Program-made: the position numbers and the translations under genes
Shown: piece after piece, positions 46,867 through 59,705 of the stretch
Layout of the letters: every line of letters starts with the position of its first letter
Position numbering within the stretch: the stretch's first letter is position 1
Assembly: GCF_001411555.2 (NCBI RefSeq)
Contig: NC_049904.1
Location: 32,067,370-32,131,369 of the forward strand
DNA length: 64,000 nucleotides
Direction: 5' to 3'
Origin: Juglans regia
Taxonomy: Eukaryota; Streptophyta; Magnoliopsida; Fagales; Juglandaceae
Notes under the pieces: model-generated
Databases searched by the model: none
What the model saw: the letters and a program-made list of their open reading frames with translations, nothing else
What the model was told of the DNA's origin: nothing

Positions 46867-49800
46867 CTAAGCAAATGCCCCTCCTTCCCTCCCTACCTCT
46901 CTTACTGTGTACAGTCCTGAATGAAAATTGATCAAAGAAATGTTATTTACAGTCGAAGGACTGAAATCCAGAGGATTATTCCAGCGCATTGAATGTTCAT
47001 CAGACCATCTCATGTTAACATTTTCGACCTCCAAGCCTTCAATGTGTTCCATGATGAATCCAGCAGTAGTGTGATGAACAAGTCCCTGGCATCCTGGTCT
47101 GTAATCCACCAATCCATCTGCATAGTTTGTCCATCTTCTGTAAGTAAGGTTCACATTTGTTAATCTCAAGTTTCTCAGAAGCCCATGTTTAGAACCCGAC
47201 AAGAAGACACCATTTTCAGAATTTGCAGTGATGTTAATGAAAGCCAGATTAGAGATTGAACCCTCCATTGACTTTGAGTTTCTTGGACAGGTTGTCACAT
47301 ATACAGGCTCTGCTCTTCCCCACCATGATGGATCATAGTATCTTGTGCTTATATTTATGTTCGAGAACGTAATGTCGCTTGCATTTCCTGCACAAGGTGA
47401 ATGCTTAGTAATCCAACAACATTGAAAAAGCTGTAAAAACAAAAGTACTCAAAAGTATGCAAGAAAAGCAAGACAATAAATTTACCTCCATCACGTATCT
47501 GCAATCCCAACCCTCTATGAGAATCTACAATTGTGATATTGTCAAAAACTAGTCCCTTGAAATTGAACCAACTAGCACTACCCAGTTTGATTGCTGAAGA
47601 TTTTGTTCGAATCCAACAGTCTTTCACTGTCAAGTTATAAAGTGGCCCAGTGTATGTCTTTGGACAGATAGCATCATCTCCTGTATCGATGTGGCACCTT
47701 GTAATGACTGTATTATTTGAATCCTCTATATCAATCCCGTCATTGTTAGGTGTAGTAAAGTTTCCATAAATCGAAACATCATGAATAGAAGTGCTTTCAC
47801 ATCGTACTATGTGCAAGCTGCAAATTATGCAATCTGTCCATCAGATCCATGGCAATATATGAGACTAATTCAACAAGACATTACTAGGTAAATGGTTGTG
47901 GCATTATAACTATAAGAGGGGAGCATTATGGAAAAGGGTGATTGACAGGAAGTATGGTAGTGAACGGGGGGGTTGGTGTTCTAAAGAGGGATGGGGGACA
48001 TATGGAGTGGGGCTATGGAAGTACATACGTAAAGGTTGGTGCTCTTTCGTTAGTAATACTTGGTTGTGCTAGGGGGATGGTAGTAGGATCAACTTTTGGA
48101 AGGATGCGAGGGTGGGAGACACGGCTTTGAAGGATGCTCATCCAACAATTTTCAGTATTGCACGGGATAAAGAAGCCATGGTGGCTGATTTGCGGGTAAT
48201 TCATCAAGATTCACAGGAGTGGAACATTAGTCTTACTCAGGAGGCACACGATTGGGAAGTGAATATTCTGGTGGATTTTTTTAACTTACTGTATGACACT
48301 TCTATTGCTGCCACAACTGAAGATGTGATGGCATGGAGACCCTCTAGGAAAGGGAAATTCTTGGTACAATTTTGACAATATCACAATTGTAGATTCTCAT
48401 AGAGGGTTGGGATTTCAGATAGAGGAGTAAAGCACCCACCAAGGTCGCATTCTTTGTTTGGACAACAGCTTTAGGGAAGATTTTGACCATTGATAATCTT
48501 AGAAGATGTGGCCTAATAATAACGGATTGGTGCTGTCTGTGTAGAAATATCGGTGAAACGGCGGATCATTTACTTTTACATTGTGAGTTTGCTAGAGATA
48601 TCTGGAATTATTTTTTCAGCAAAATGGGAATAGCATAGGTAATGCCGGGCAGGGTGGTTGAACTATTAGCATGCTGGAGAGGGATCACTGGGACACCACC
48701 GATTGCAGCCGTATGGAAGATGGCTCCTATTTGTATTTTTTGGTGTATTTGAAGTGAACAAAACGAGCTACTTTCTAAGGATCATGAATGTTCCTTGGAA
48801 GAGTTTCGTAATTTTTTCTAGAAGATTTTGTTTTTGTGGGCCATTGCTTTCGATTTGAATAGTCTCAGCTTCCATGATTTCCTTGTAACTATTTCTAGCT
48901 CCTAAGTAGGTGTATGCATCTGTATGTATATATATATACACGAGACTAATATTGTAGTAAACCACAGAAATTGACCAATGCATCATATATCTTAAATCCA
49001 GTTCAACCACACCAGCAGTTTGCAAGTTTAAATGTATAGAACAGAAAGATGATGTCTCAAGAGACGAAATCAAGTTCATCATTGTCAATCGAGTTGTGAT
49101 ACACAGAAGTCCCACATCCCTACACACCACTTAAAAATATGTGATTTTATTTTTTTATCCTTATATTTCATATTTCAATTCAATATGAAATATGAAGATA
49201 AAAAAGTAAAATCATATATTTTTAAGTGGTGTGCAGAGTGTGGGGCTTATATCTAGAATTTTTCTTATCAAAAAGTAAACAAATATCCTTGCAAATATAT
49301 TTTGTGTGGTCAAAATGTATATTCCATTTATTACAAAGACGAAAACAGTACACGAACAGCTCGACCAAATCCAGACTTCACAATGTATTCATTGTATAGT
49401 CAATCCAACAATTTTAGACGAAGAAATTCATGGGCTGAGCTCTTTCTAGTAATCATTTCAACTAGACAGAAACAAGGAACTGCTCGTGAAGAAAAGTCAC
49501 GAGCAATAACTAAAATGATAAGATCAGAGTATACTCGAAGTGAAAGAAATGATCTTGATTGAACTATTTGGTGCTTTCTAATTTAATCCTGCATTTCAAA
49601 AGAATTATATTTCATCCCTAAAGTTTTTATTTTTTTAATTTTTCAAGGCGAAAACACACCAAAAATAAAATTACTTAAGAGCCGGGGGTACGAATGCAGT
49701 ATCAAACCATAACCTACCTAGCAGACTTGAGAACAATTGTAAATTAGCAAAGAGGAATTGAAGGTTGGGTGTAATAAATAGCAACACGCACCACCAATAA

Positions 49801-50384
49801 GCCGGCTCTCTGAGCGTGATGTTCCAAACCCTGATGTTAGTGCAGCCTATGAAGCCGACCAGCCTGGGCCTGCACTCGTCCCCGGTACAAGCCCCGGTCT
49901 GATTCCAGCTCACCATCACGTTCTTCCTCTTGTCGAACCTCTCCACGAACCCAGACCCATGCCCGTCCACCACTCCGCCGCCGGTGATCCCCACCTCTGT
50001 CGCGTTCTCCGCCACCACCACGTACCATCTCCGAGATTCCCTCGGGTAGTCCTCCATATTCGTGCCCCCGAGGAGCGTGGCTCCTTCTTGGATGTCCAGA
50101 ACGACGCCGGATCTCAGGAAGATCGTTGCTGTCAGGTAGTTGCCCGGTGGGAAGGTGACGCGGCAGGGGGCGCATGTGCAGTTGTCGATGGCGGATTGAA
50201 TCGCGGCAGTGTCATAGTGAAGTCCATCGCCGGTGGCGCCGAAGTCGGAGACGGAGAGGGTGATTGGGTGAGGTCGAATGGAGAATGGGAGTTCGATGGA
50301 GGATGAGGAGGCAGGGTGTGATTGGGCGAGGTGGAGGAACAGGTGCAGCTGGAGCATCAAGACGAAGAGCAATGGGGTGTCCAT
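46867..50384 (-). CDS. GH28 polygalacturonase-like protein (At3g57790 type)
   Basis: Secreted pectin-lyase-fold protein expected to act on cell-wall galacturonan. Exons (minus): 50384-49792, 47817-47486, 47387-46867; 481 residues. Signal peptide [20 protein letters not shown]. The beta-helix begins with [22 protein letters not shown]28 active-site features are NNDGID (222-227), TGDDA (243-247), and DSHRGLG (296-302) in place of the usual GHG motif; the RIK box is not obvious (SSAIKLGS). The C-terminal third ([28 protein letters not shown]) is typical of this subgroup. Exon 1 splits a TG|C codon at donor GTGCGTG, restoring AYWCLHIVRC. I prefer the ATG at 50384 over an in-frame one at 50444, because it starts the signal peptide. 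Intron 1 (1974 bp) carries a LINE fragment and a hairpin element. Confidence 0.9.
47887..48900 (+). mobile_element. LINE (L1-type) 3' fragment, antisense in the polygalacturonase intron
   Basis: Decayed C-terminal part of a LINE ORF2 downstream of the RT core. The frames read [56 protein letters not shown] and [12 protein letters not shown], then, in another frame, the zf-RVT zinc-binding region: [40 protein letters not shown] and [11 protein letters not shown]. Stops and one frame change interrupt it. It lies opposite to the host gene, wholly inside intron 1. Between FLVQ and RSKAP a 52-bp foreign stretch replaces the expected LINE sequence. Confidence 0.85.
48370..48421 (+). repeat. 52-bp inverted copy of polygalacturonase exon 2 inside the LINE
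   Basis: TTTTGACAATATCACAATTG...TTGGGATTTCAGATA on the plus strand equals the minus-strand sense sequence of exon 2 at 47547-47496, with a single mismatch (T for G) in 52 bases. In the exon this codes for the stretch holding the DSHRG motif. The two copies form an inverted repeat ~870 bp apart. Confidence 0.93.
49111..49245. mobile_element. Near-perfect hairpin MITE in polygalacturonase intron 1
   Basis: About 62-bp arms: TACACACCACTTAAAAATAT plus GTGATTTTATTTTTTTATCC on the left pair with the complement on the right (GGATA.../ATATTTTTAAGTGGTGTGCA), around a centre near 49177 (TTTCAATTCAATATGAAA). The ends CCCACATCCC / AGTGTGGGG are also complementary apart from a few mismatches. Confidence 0.8.
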
Positions 50385-50444
50385 TTGTGATTGGACTGTT
50401 TTGGGATCACTCGATCGTTGGAGTCCAGAAAAAAATGTAAACAA

Positions 50445-52677
50445 TTAGATTTTAAATTTTTTATATAAACCTATGACTTTTCTTATTACAAAAACCCAAT
50501 AAATAAAGTTGGTGTTCGTATTTTTTAATAAGATAATATTAGTTAGCAATTCGTCTATTTTTTAACATATCCGTTACTTTCCTTCAGCTTTTTGTTTTGG
50601 ATGTTTTAAATGGCAGCTTCAAAGTGCACATGTTGAAATGGTCAAATTGGTTTTAACGTAAGAAAAATAAAGCTAGCCGTTTGCATCTTTTCAATTTCTA
50701 GAATCTACGAGCAAAATATGTCATGCAACAATCTGGTGGTAGGTTCTGTTAAAAAACCAACCTATTGTTTTTGGAGAGAAAGAGGGCTTTAAGAAAGTGG
50801 TACTGTGGGCACATACGAAGTACAGAAAAAAAAAAAAAAAGACTCAATAACTTGTACAAAATTGATTCGAGATAGACGACGATCAGTTGACAGTTGTATT
50901 CTGGAAGAGACATAATTAACATACAGGAATCATATTCTATTTGAATAGCCACAACACGCTCTACTACCCCACAATATGACACTAGTATTGAGGATAGTCA
51001 AAAGGAACACACACTAAATCAAAATGGCATAAACTTGAAGGAAAATGAAAACTGTTTGAGATGTTCTCATGGCATCCAACGCCTCAAATAATCACGATCT
51101 TTCACAAACTGTTTGATCTAGCATACCATTTGCATTGGAAATCTTTGTATCAAGGAAGTTCATGACTACTTGAAGACTCTTTGTCCTGACTTGCATATTA
51201 TCAGAGGTAAATATGATGAAGAAACACGCTATCCAGAGACCAAAACACTAAGCATTGGTCAGTTTAAGTTGGGACTTTGTCATTGTCATCATGTACAATG
51301 AAAATTATACTTGTAAGAGACAGCCGATTGAACATGAGGATGCTTATGATGATGGGAAAAATTGATAGACCTATAAGCCTGACATCATTTGTTCTAGTCA
51401 GATGCCTTGAAAAATTGTGATGGGCTAAAATGTATTGAATATTAGTGATGACTTGTGTTTTTCTCAATGATTTTTTTTTTTTTATATATATGAAAATGTA
51501 ATAGATAGGTGTTTTTTTCAATGGTATTGTATGAAATATTTAGAATGTATTTGCTACACTCCAGGACCCATCTACATCTTTATTCAAGTCTCATATTGTA
51601 TAATATTAATATTTCCATATAGCTATTAATCTATGAAAAAAAAATTAATGGAACAAAAAAAAATTGAAAAACAAATATTATTAAATTTATAATATTTTAT
51701 TATTATTTTGACTAATATATGAATAATCCAATGTGGGAATAAGTTTTTAGTGGAATAACCAATGCAAAATCATGTCATATTATGTAAATTTTGCATTTAC
51801 ATTTGCATAATCCAATGCTATTACTCTAAGTAATTTGAGAGTTACGTGTTTAAATGTTAAACTCAACTTAAAGTTAGATTGAACTTATCTAAGCTTAGCT
51901 GAATTTGAGAACGAACACAGACTTAAAAGTTACCTCATATAAACCAGTCAATATTTATTTGAAAAAAGAGAAAAAACAAAAAAAAAAACACCATAAATCT
52001 TCTAAAAAGCAAGCATCTAAAGGAAGTTGGCCCCATTAGGCATTGGCAGTTCATACTGCTTACCCAAACAGCTGTTTGGTCCGCATTGATTCCAATTTGG
52101 CCGGTCAGTTTGCCCATCCACACTTTGAAGCAATATTCAAGTTCAGCAACTGTGTTATCGGCAGGAGAGTTTTCTCCAACTACCGACCCAAAAAATGGGG
52201 GAAAATAAAGCATTGAGTAATACTAAGAAAATGTTTCAGAAAAGAGATGCACCACATATTATTCAAATAGCCTGTGCTTAGCACAAGGAGTGTCTTCAAA
52301 AAGAAATGCAGACAGACATCTTGACAGCACATATGAAGAAAGAAGCCGACTTCCATAATAGTCCAGCAACGGTACGATATATGGCTTCACAACAAGAATC
52401 AATCAATCCATCATTCATCTTAAGAATCAAGCCTTAGATTGAATGACCCTTGATGTTAGTATATATAGTAAGATATCGATAATATAATATATCAGAATCA
52501 CTACATCCTAAATTTAAACCTCTCGAGTGAATCCGGGTTCCCAATTGACTCTTCTTGCAAATAGAAGACATGAAAAAGCAGCGTTGAATTTCGAGGCCTT
52601 TCCTCTATTTCTTGCTAACAGCTAATATTATATCGTGTATATACACTATTAGCTACTGGAAGAACTCCACCATGCCT
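50445..52677. other. Spacer between the polygalacturonase and bHLH genes
   Basis: The left part should hold the polygalacturonase promoter and the right part the bHLH 3' UTR. A 17-bp A tract is at 50824 and a T tract at 51470-51481. No ORF with recognisable domain content, no obvious transposon. Nothing more can be supported. Confidence 0.45.
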
Positions 52678-55600
52678 TCACAGCTCCATCTTTAATTGGT
52701 TTGAGTGCAAAGATGCTGCAACACAGTATAAACTTCAAGTTAATATAGCTCTTTTGTAGGAATATATATATATATGTATATATATATGTTTCCAAGTGTG
52801 TCTCACAAAGTAGCCCCAAGTATTCATGCTAATGGATATTGGTTGAGTAACAAACAAATTTGGGTGTCAATGTTATATAAATAACGCTCTACTTGATGTT
52901 TTAAGAATATGATAAGAAAAAAACAATAAAGAATCTAAAAGCCCAATACCTCTAACATCATCTGATTCATCTCTATGATGTGCTCTAAATCAAATTGATC
53001 ACGAGTAGCTTCTTTTTATTACATAGAACATGCTCTAAAATGTTGAATAATGCTCCAAACATCTGTGTGGTAGTTCTACGTTTTTCGTTAGAGTAATCTA
53101 ACATGTTCGTATCACTGTGATATCAATACAAGATGGAATAATCCCCTCTCAGCCTTTCACATGCAAATCGTTTCACTGAATGATTATCAAATAATTTTAA
53201 TGATGTCTGTTTGAGAGGGTATCATGCAGTAAAAACCCCATTAAACTAAACTCTAATCTACCTGAATTTGCTGAATCATAACTCAAAAGGGAGTTCTCCA
53301 TCGTGATGAAAGTATGGTTGTCTTCTTCCCTTCCCCACAGTGGTCGGTGAAGTGCATCAAAATTCCATTGCTGTTGATGTTGCTGTCTGTTTCCATTGAA
53401 TGGAATTTCTGGCCACAAAAGGGGAGAAACCATGCTGGGGAAGTTACCGTCTGCTAAAGATCCACTCTGGAGAGGAGAAATGATTAGTTGTATACAATGA
53501 GAACAAAGATACAAGTTCAACAAGACGACAACAATAAAGATGCAATGTAAAGTTAAAGGAAGTACTTGCTCCAAAAATTAGTGTAGTTTGTCGAGGTAAC
53601 TGAATCACAATACTCTAAATTAACCGAGGAAAATTGCAGACTTCATAAGTTAACAATACAAAAAGACAATAGTACAAAACGTATCCAATGCCAAAACTAT
53701 GCCTATGAGTTCCTTAATCTTGTGGCATGATCTGATGGAACTACATCAATGCAAGATTGATTAAATTGAAGAAAGATGTGAATTACGAAAGATGAGATAT
53801 AGACTAGGTGGTCCAAATCTTACTTACTGTCCCTACACGTGTTAAGTGGTGGAAAACAGTCATTTAAGAGCTCGTGTGGGTGTTTATATGGTGCAAAATT
53901 TGGATCAAAATATTTATGTTTCCCATTTCACCTACTACATAAAATGTGCAATCATTGCACTGGTATTGGTAAGTAGATAGTCATCAATCCACGACACCAT
54001 AATAATGAAGAGCATGATACCCTAGCAGCCCTTTAGAGGAACATGGTTCCTGCTGAAACAAACTGCGGCTAAATGAATCTGGATTTGTACGGCCAGGGTG
54101 CAATGGAAAACACCTCCCAGCAGAAAAACTAAATTGTTAATCGAACTTGCAAACGATATTCAAATTTTTTCTGTTTCTAGTAGAGAGATAGAGGATGATA
54201 AAGTATTATGCATGCTTACCTCTGGAGCAAATAAACTGTCAAGGTTGAAATCAACTCTTGGGTTGACTGACGCAAGTCTCATTGATAAGAGCTGAAACCA
54301 AAGAATTATTTAATCAAAAGAAGATCAAGCCAATAGAGGATAGTTTAAACGTTATTACTATATTGTTTGATCCTTCTTTCACCAGCCTAATTAACTCTAA
54401 GTTGAAAAGAAACACACAAACACACTGCTCAAATTTAAACATTCTGTACTTCCAAGCCCCGGAAATCTCTGTGAAGATGACCAAAAGCACCACAAATTTA
54501 ATCTTGTGAAGCTTAATTAATTAGCTAGATTAATATTATCAGTTTCAAGACAAACGCTACCCATTTTTCTAGTTTATTATATCACGTTAGTTTCAGGGCA
54601 AGCAATGTCTTAAGGGGTTTATCCAGAGGTTGAGCTCCATGTCCTCCGCCATCTTCCACCATTCCATCAAAAGGTGCTGAAGGACCTATCTTTCTAGCCT
54701 TATCCGCAAAATTCTATTGACAAAGTTTCTTTATAGTTTAACATTCACATCATTGTCAAAAAAACTATTACGTGTATAGGATCTGCAACTCTGACCTCAA
54801 CTTGCCGTTGTAGTGATTGTACGTGGTTGATTATTTCGTCCAGAACCAATGCTGTGCTAGAAATCTGCATAGCAAATGTCTATTTCAGGTAAATAACTTT
54901 CTAAATGAAAAGACTATCTCTTTCAAAGAAATTTTCCAATTGCTTCAAACAAACTAGTAGAGCCTTTTCAACTCCCTTGACACACAGTGATGAAACATAC
55001 ACAGTGATGAAACATAGCATGTGGTTACCAGCCGCTTTTTTTCTAAAAAACTTGAGCAATTATTAATTGCACTCGTTTTTGAAGCACCAATTGATCAAAA
55101 GAAACATAATCAAAAACATGTAAAACATGTATACAAAAGTTTTTTTCACGATCCTGACAAAGCCTTCTTATAAATCTACAATAAAGAAATGCTGTAATAA
55201 AATTGAAGGAAAAACTCGTGTTACGCATGATGGTCACCCTACTTTGGTCTTTTCATTTAATGACACTTTCAAGTACACTCACATAATGCATAGGGCCTTC
55301 AAGCACACCTTAATTTTCAGGAAGGGAATTGTTCTTTCGTCACCCTTTCCTCGTCGTCCCATCAAGGGATAGATACCATGCACCTTACATGTGGGATCAA
55401 AATTTCCCTCATTTATGGGACCCATATATATCTAATTCAACATACCCACTTTATGTGTCTCCCCAGCACTTCTAAGCAGCTTCCATCTAGCATATTCCAT
55501 GGCCAAAATTCTCAAATCCTAGCCCATGAAGGCATTTTCGTCATTTTAAAATCCAGCCTAACATTTTTGAACTTACCCAGCAGGGGAAAAAAGAAAAAGA

Positions 55601-56914
55601 AAGAGAGAGACTTTGAAAAAAATATATATTCTTTTGAATCTTTGATCTAGATGTCAAGGTGCAAACTGTATCCCACAGAGCGGAAGAAATACAATTTCCA
55701 AATCAAGACAGAATGTCAAAATTAACCTCAAAGTGGGTGCCGAATTAACCAAACCACAGACCAAGGAATTGAAATTACGAGAGTGACACCCAGACACCAC
55801 CCAGATGGGCACAAAAGCAATCGCTTTCGCGAAAAGGCGACAAGGGACAAAGACGTTATGAAAGCGCAGAATCCGATTAACATGATCGTACCTTTAAGGA
55901 GACAATTACGACAAACAATCGCCGACTAATGATTAAGATTAAGACTAATTTAGCTAACCTTACTGCAACCGGGGACCAGCTCCTGCAACAACTTCATCCG
56001 AGCATTAATTTTCTCTCTCCTCGCCTGCGAATTTAATAATTTATAATACAAATTAATAAAATCGTAAACTTAGGTGAATCCTATTGTGATTAAATTTTTA
56101 GAAAACAAAATAATAATTAAGTCGTAATTAGTGGTTAATTAAGAGAATACTCGCTCTGCTAAGCTATGGCTATCGGTAGCTTGACCGCGACGAGCTCTGA
56201 CGTGAACGTAAGGAAGCTTCTCCGCGTCTTGGGAGATTTCGATCTTGGTCTTCTTCGTACACCCTTTGCCCTGAATTTTCCCCCCAAAAGCCGATAGTTG
56301 GTGCAAGTTCAGATACGGAAGTGATGGAAATTACCGGAAAGGAATCCCCAAAAAAAAAACAAAAACAAAACCTTGGATTTTACCTTCTTCTCCCGCTCCT
56401 TCCTCTTCTCCGGCCTCTGGTTCTTGATATTCACCGTCGGATCGGAAACCAAGAGCTGGGATGAGTTGGGGTTCGAGTCGGTCTCTGCTGGCTCGCTCTT
56501 CACCTTCTCCAAGTTCGCGCTTGAATCCGACGGCACCGAGCTCGTCTCAGGCGAGTGCTCGCCGGAGGCGAAGACCGAGAACTTGGCCGCGCGTTCGATT
56601 AGGACTTTGTTTGAAGGAAAGGTGAGATTGCCGTTGAACGAGGGAAGGTACGATTTGTTGTCGTCGTTGATTCCGTGGAGAGGGTCTCCGGAGAACGGAA
56701 CCATAACTCCTTTGTCGGAGTGTGGCGAGTGGAGGAGTTCCATGGCCTGCGTCTCCGGGAGCTCGAGAAGCGCGGTGAAGGAGCTCCCATTTTCCGGCGG
56801 TACGATCATGAGCCGGTGGAATTCCTCGCGGAATTGGAGTGATTCGAGTCCAGTTTCCTCGCGGTTGGGCCGGATGGAGATGGATCGGGCTATGGTTCCT
56901 AGATTTGGCTCCAT
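52678..56914 (-). CDS. BHLH60: bHLH transcription factor, bHLH48/bHLH60 type
   Basis: Nuclear DNA-binding factor. Seven minus-strand exons in phase: 56914-56384, 56270-56151, 56024-55959, 54864-54796, 54291-54220, 53466-53262, 52715-52678; 366 residues. The bHLH spans exons 2-5: [20 protein letters not shown] | [20 protein letters not shown] | SK | [20 protein letters not shown] | [11 protein letters not shown]. It has H212, E216 and R220, the H-E-R combination of E-box/G-box binders. A basic nuclear-localisation-like run precedes it ([18 protein letters not shown]). Exon 1 is acidic/Ser-rich ([17 protein letters not shown]). The conserved C-terminus is [11 protein letters not shown]. The ATG at 56914 was chosen as the first methionine; the frame extends four codons upstream without an ATG. 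Confidence 0.92.
54582..54713 (-). other. Possible alternative last exon or captured fragment in bHLH intron 4
   Basis: On the minus strand, TTTGTCAATAG could act as an acceptor at 54714, opening a 43-codon frame ([20 protein letters not shown]..., [20 protein letters not shown]) that ends in TGA at 54582-54584. Exon 4 ends in phase 0, so splicing to this site would be in frame. Its composition looks coding and it is unlike the surrounding AT-rich intron. I do not recognise the protein. Confidence 0.35.
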
Positions 56915-56959
56915 TGAAAGCTCCAATGTCTCCGAATTAGATTAAATCGGTTACTGATT

Positions 56960-59468
56960 GGACCAAACCCACCTCAATTTCGAAGAAAAACAATTACCCA
57001 CTTGACTAATTCAATAAATTAGAACCCCAACTCACAATTCGATGCTATATTTTAGTAAAAAATATATAGTGAAGCCCCAAATAAGCCCTTAGGCAGTATG
57101 AGTGTCGATTCGAAGGAAATAGAGTTAAGAGAGATGGTGGAGAGTTTAGAGAGACAATGGAGGAGAGGGAGGTTTAAAGTTGCTTGAAATGTTGGTTACT
57201 CTGTATCCGAAAGAGTTACGAGGAAAGGTGCTTCAATGGCGGTCAATCTGTTTCTCTTTCTCTCCCACTGCTTCTCTGTGTTTTCTCTGCTTCTGTGTCT
57301 CTGAGAGATTATTTCGCGACCATTTGAAGCGTAGCGAAAGCAACGTTTTATGTGGTGCCCCGTTTACTTATAGGCCTTGGTATGTACGGTTCTACGTGTA
57401 CAGTTCGTTAGGCTGAGAAGTGAGAACTGAGACAGAAATAGGAAAGCGATTCTCAATTTTTTTTTTTTATTAATTGGGAAAGGTTGTTTTCTCGTTCAGT
57501 GTTATGTCAATCGAGCCAGAGGTTTTTGGCATTTAAATTTATTAAATATTATAAAAATTCTGTTTATCACTCTGTAGAATACACTAATATATGATTTATT
57601 ACTTTTATTATTTTATTTAAATACACATAGTAATGTATAAATATTTATATTTAAATAAAATAATAAAAATAACAAATCAAGTATTGACATATGATATAAA
57701 AATGATAAGTAACATTTCTTTATATTAATATATTTTTAATTTTGTATGAAAAATATAAACCCCATCCTATTATTACATGATTTTTACACGATGGAGCATT
57801 TATTTTTTAACTTCAAACGCATTAGATTAAGGAAAATGCCAAAAAAAAAAAAACTATGTGAATTTTATTATTATTAACTCATAGACATGAACTATTTAAA
57901 AATTGTGAAATTGGAGATGTTAAATACATAAAAGAATCTCACAAACTAACATGGTCGAGTATTAGCGTGTCACGTTGATTATTATTTTTTTCATTTTCCC
58001 CCCTCGCATGAGCCTCTCCCCTCTTCCCTAAACCCTTGAAACCTTCATCCGTGCAGTCCAATGCCACTGCATCCCGACCATCTTCCTCGCTCCTTGTCGA
58101 CAAGTGTGTCTCTCTCTCCCTGTCAAGGAAGGGATATCGTTATCGGCCCATTCCTAGTTGTCACCCCTCATTGGCGAGTACACCTCTCTCTCTAAGCTTC
58201 TCTCTCTATCTCCTTATCTTTGGACTCTAAGAATGGGTGAGGGGAAGAGGACTGGAAGCGTGAAGTGAATGAAAGGGAAAAAAAACACTAGAAACATGTG
58301 GCACACTAACATTATATCACGTTAGTTTATAGAATTAATTTATATCCTTAATATTTTCCTTATAGAATAGTTACATGTATCACTTCTCTTTTATATGTAT
58401 TTTCAATTGAGTGAACTTGTGAAAATTAGTTTAATGTAATGTCTTTTAAGAAAAATATTTTCTAAGTCTTATATCTTGTTATTTCTAATTATACTAATTA
58501 ATGTGATGCATTTTAATTAATATTTTATTTAAATAATTTATATAAAACATTACAGTAGGTTGATCGACATAGCTAAAAAAAATTATTTTTATCCGCCACC
58601 ATTTACTACCCTATATCTTATGAGGAAAAAAAAAAAGGTTATAGGTGTAGGATATGGAAGTGAATAGTAGTTGATGCATAACATTCCTATATAATTAAAT
58701 ATGACCGAATCCAAATTAAAGAGTAGCGTCAGTTAGTTTTTTTTTTTTTTTTTAATTGTTATGTATTTTGAATGTAAGTTAATGTACTTTTTCCTAATGC
58801 GACTCTCCACACTCAATTGTTATGTTCGTATACATTGCTAGTCATCTCAAATTATGATAATTAGGCGTGCATTTCTCAAGAGTAATATTATAGAATATAT
58901 TATTATTCAGTCTATTATACTCTCATCCCATTTTATGACACTTTTCATGTCCTCTAAATCATCTTTTTAAAAACAAATTCAAATATTGATAGGCAAGATT
59001 AAATTATAATGAATGATAACTTCTGCATAACAAATTGATTTTACCACAAATTTTTAGACCATTTGACTTGTAAACATTTTTAAATAAAAGAAATTTATTA
59101 ATTAAATTATATAATATAATATCATAAATTAAATTATAAGGATAGATAATATATGAGATTTCATATTATTCGAGAATACGAAATTACTATTTCAAATGAA
59201 ATTTCGACTGTATAATTAACTTTCATCGAAGAGTTACATACGATCCCTTGATTAGTAAATGGGAAATTTATTGCTGGAGCCCATTGGGAAATAGAGAGGT
59301 GGATGAGATTTGATACGCACTCTATATTTGTGTTGTACTGTTAAATTGTCATGTTTTCGAACCCACCCACTCTCGAGTCGTTAATTACTGTTTCGGTCCC
59401 ACCCAAAAGGTGGGGACCCGACACGTCACACGAACTAAAGACCCGACACCGTTTTTAGTCGCATACCC

Positions 59469-59509
<41 letters not shown>

Positions 59510-59705
59510 AACACTACTTTACCTCCTTAAAATGACACCTCCATTTGACCGCTGGTCAAAATATTTTTTTTTTAACTTAATGATTAAGAAAGTGATTTTA
59601 AATGTATTGGTGTATTTTTTTTATTTTTTAAATATATTTAAATATATAAAAAAAATATGAAAAGAAAAAAATCCAGCGGTCAAAATGGAGCGGCATTGTA
59701 GCCGC

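Noticed and set aside
48112..48375. 87-codon plus-strand frame in the polygalacturonase intron as a host gene
   Set aside because: It reads as part of the LINE ORF2 C-terminal region and stops in the inserted 52 bp.
49837..50306. Two frames (one on each strand) overlapping polygalacturonase exon 1
   Set aside because: Arg/His-rich out-of-frame translations of a GC-rich exon; the GH28 frame is clearly the real one.
56373..56945. 190-codon open frame antisense to bHLH exon 1
   Set aside because: GC-rich shadow of a real exon; no recognisable domain, no promoter or splice evidence.
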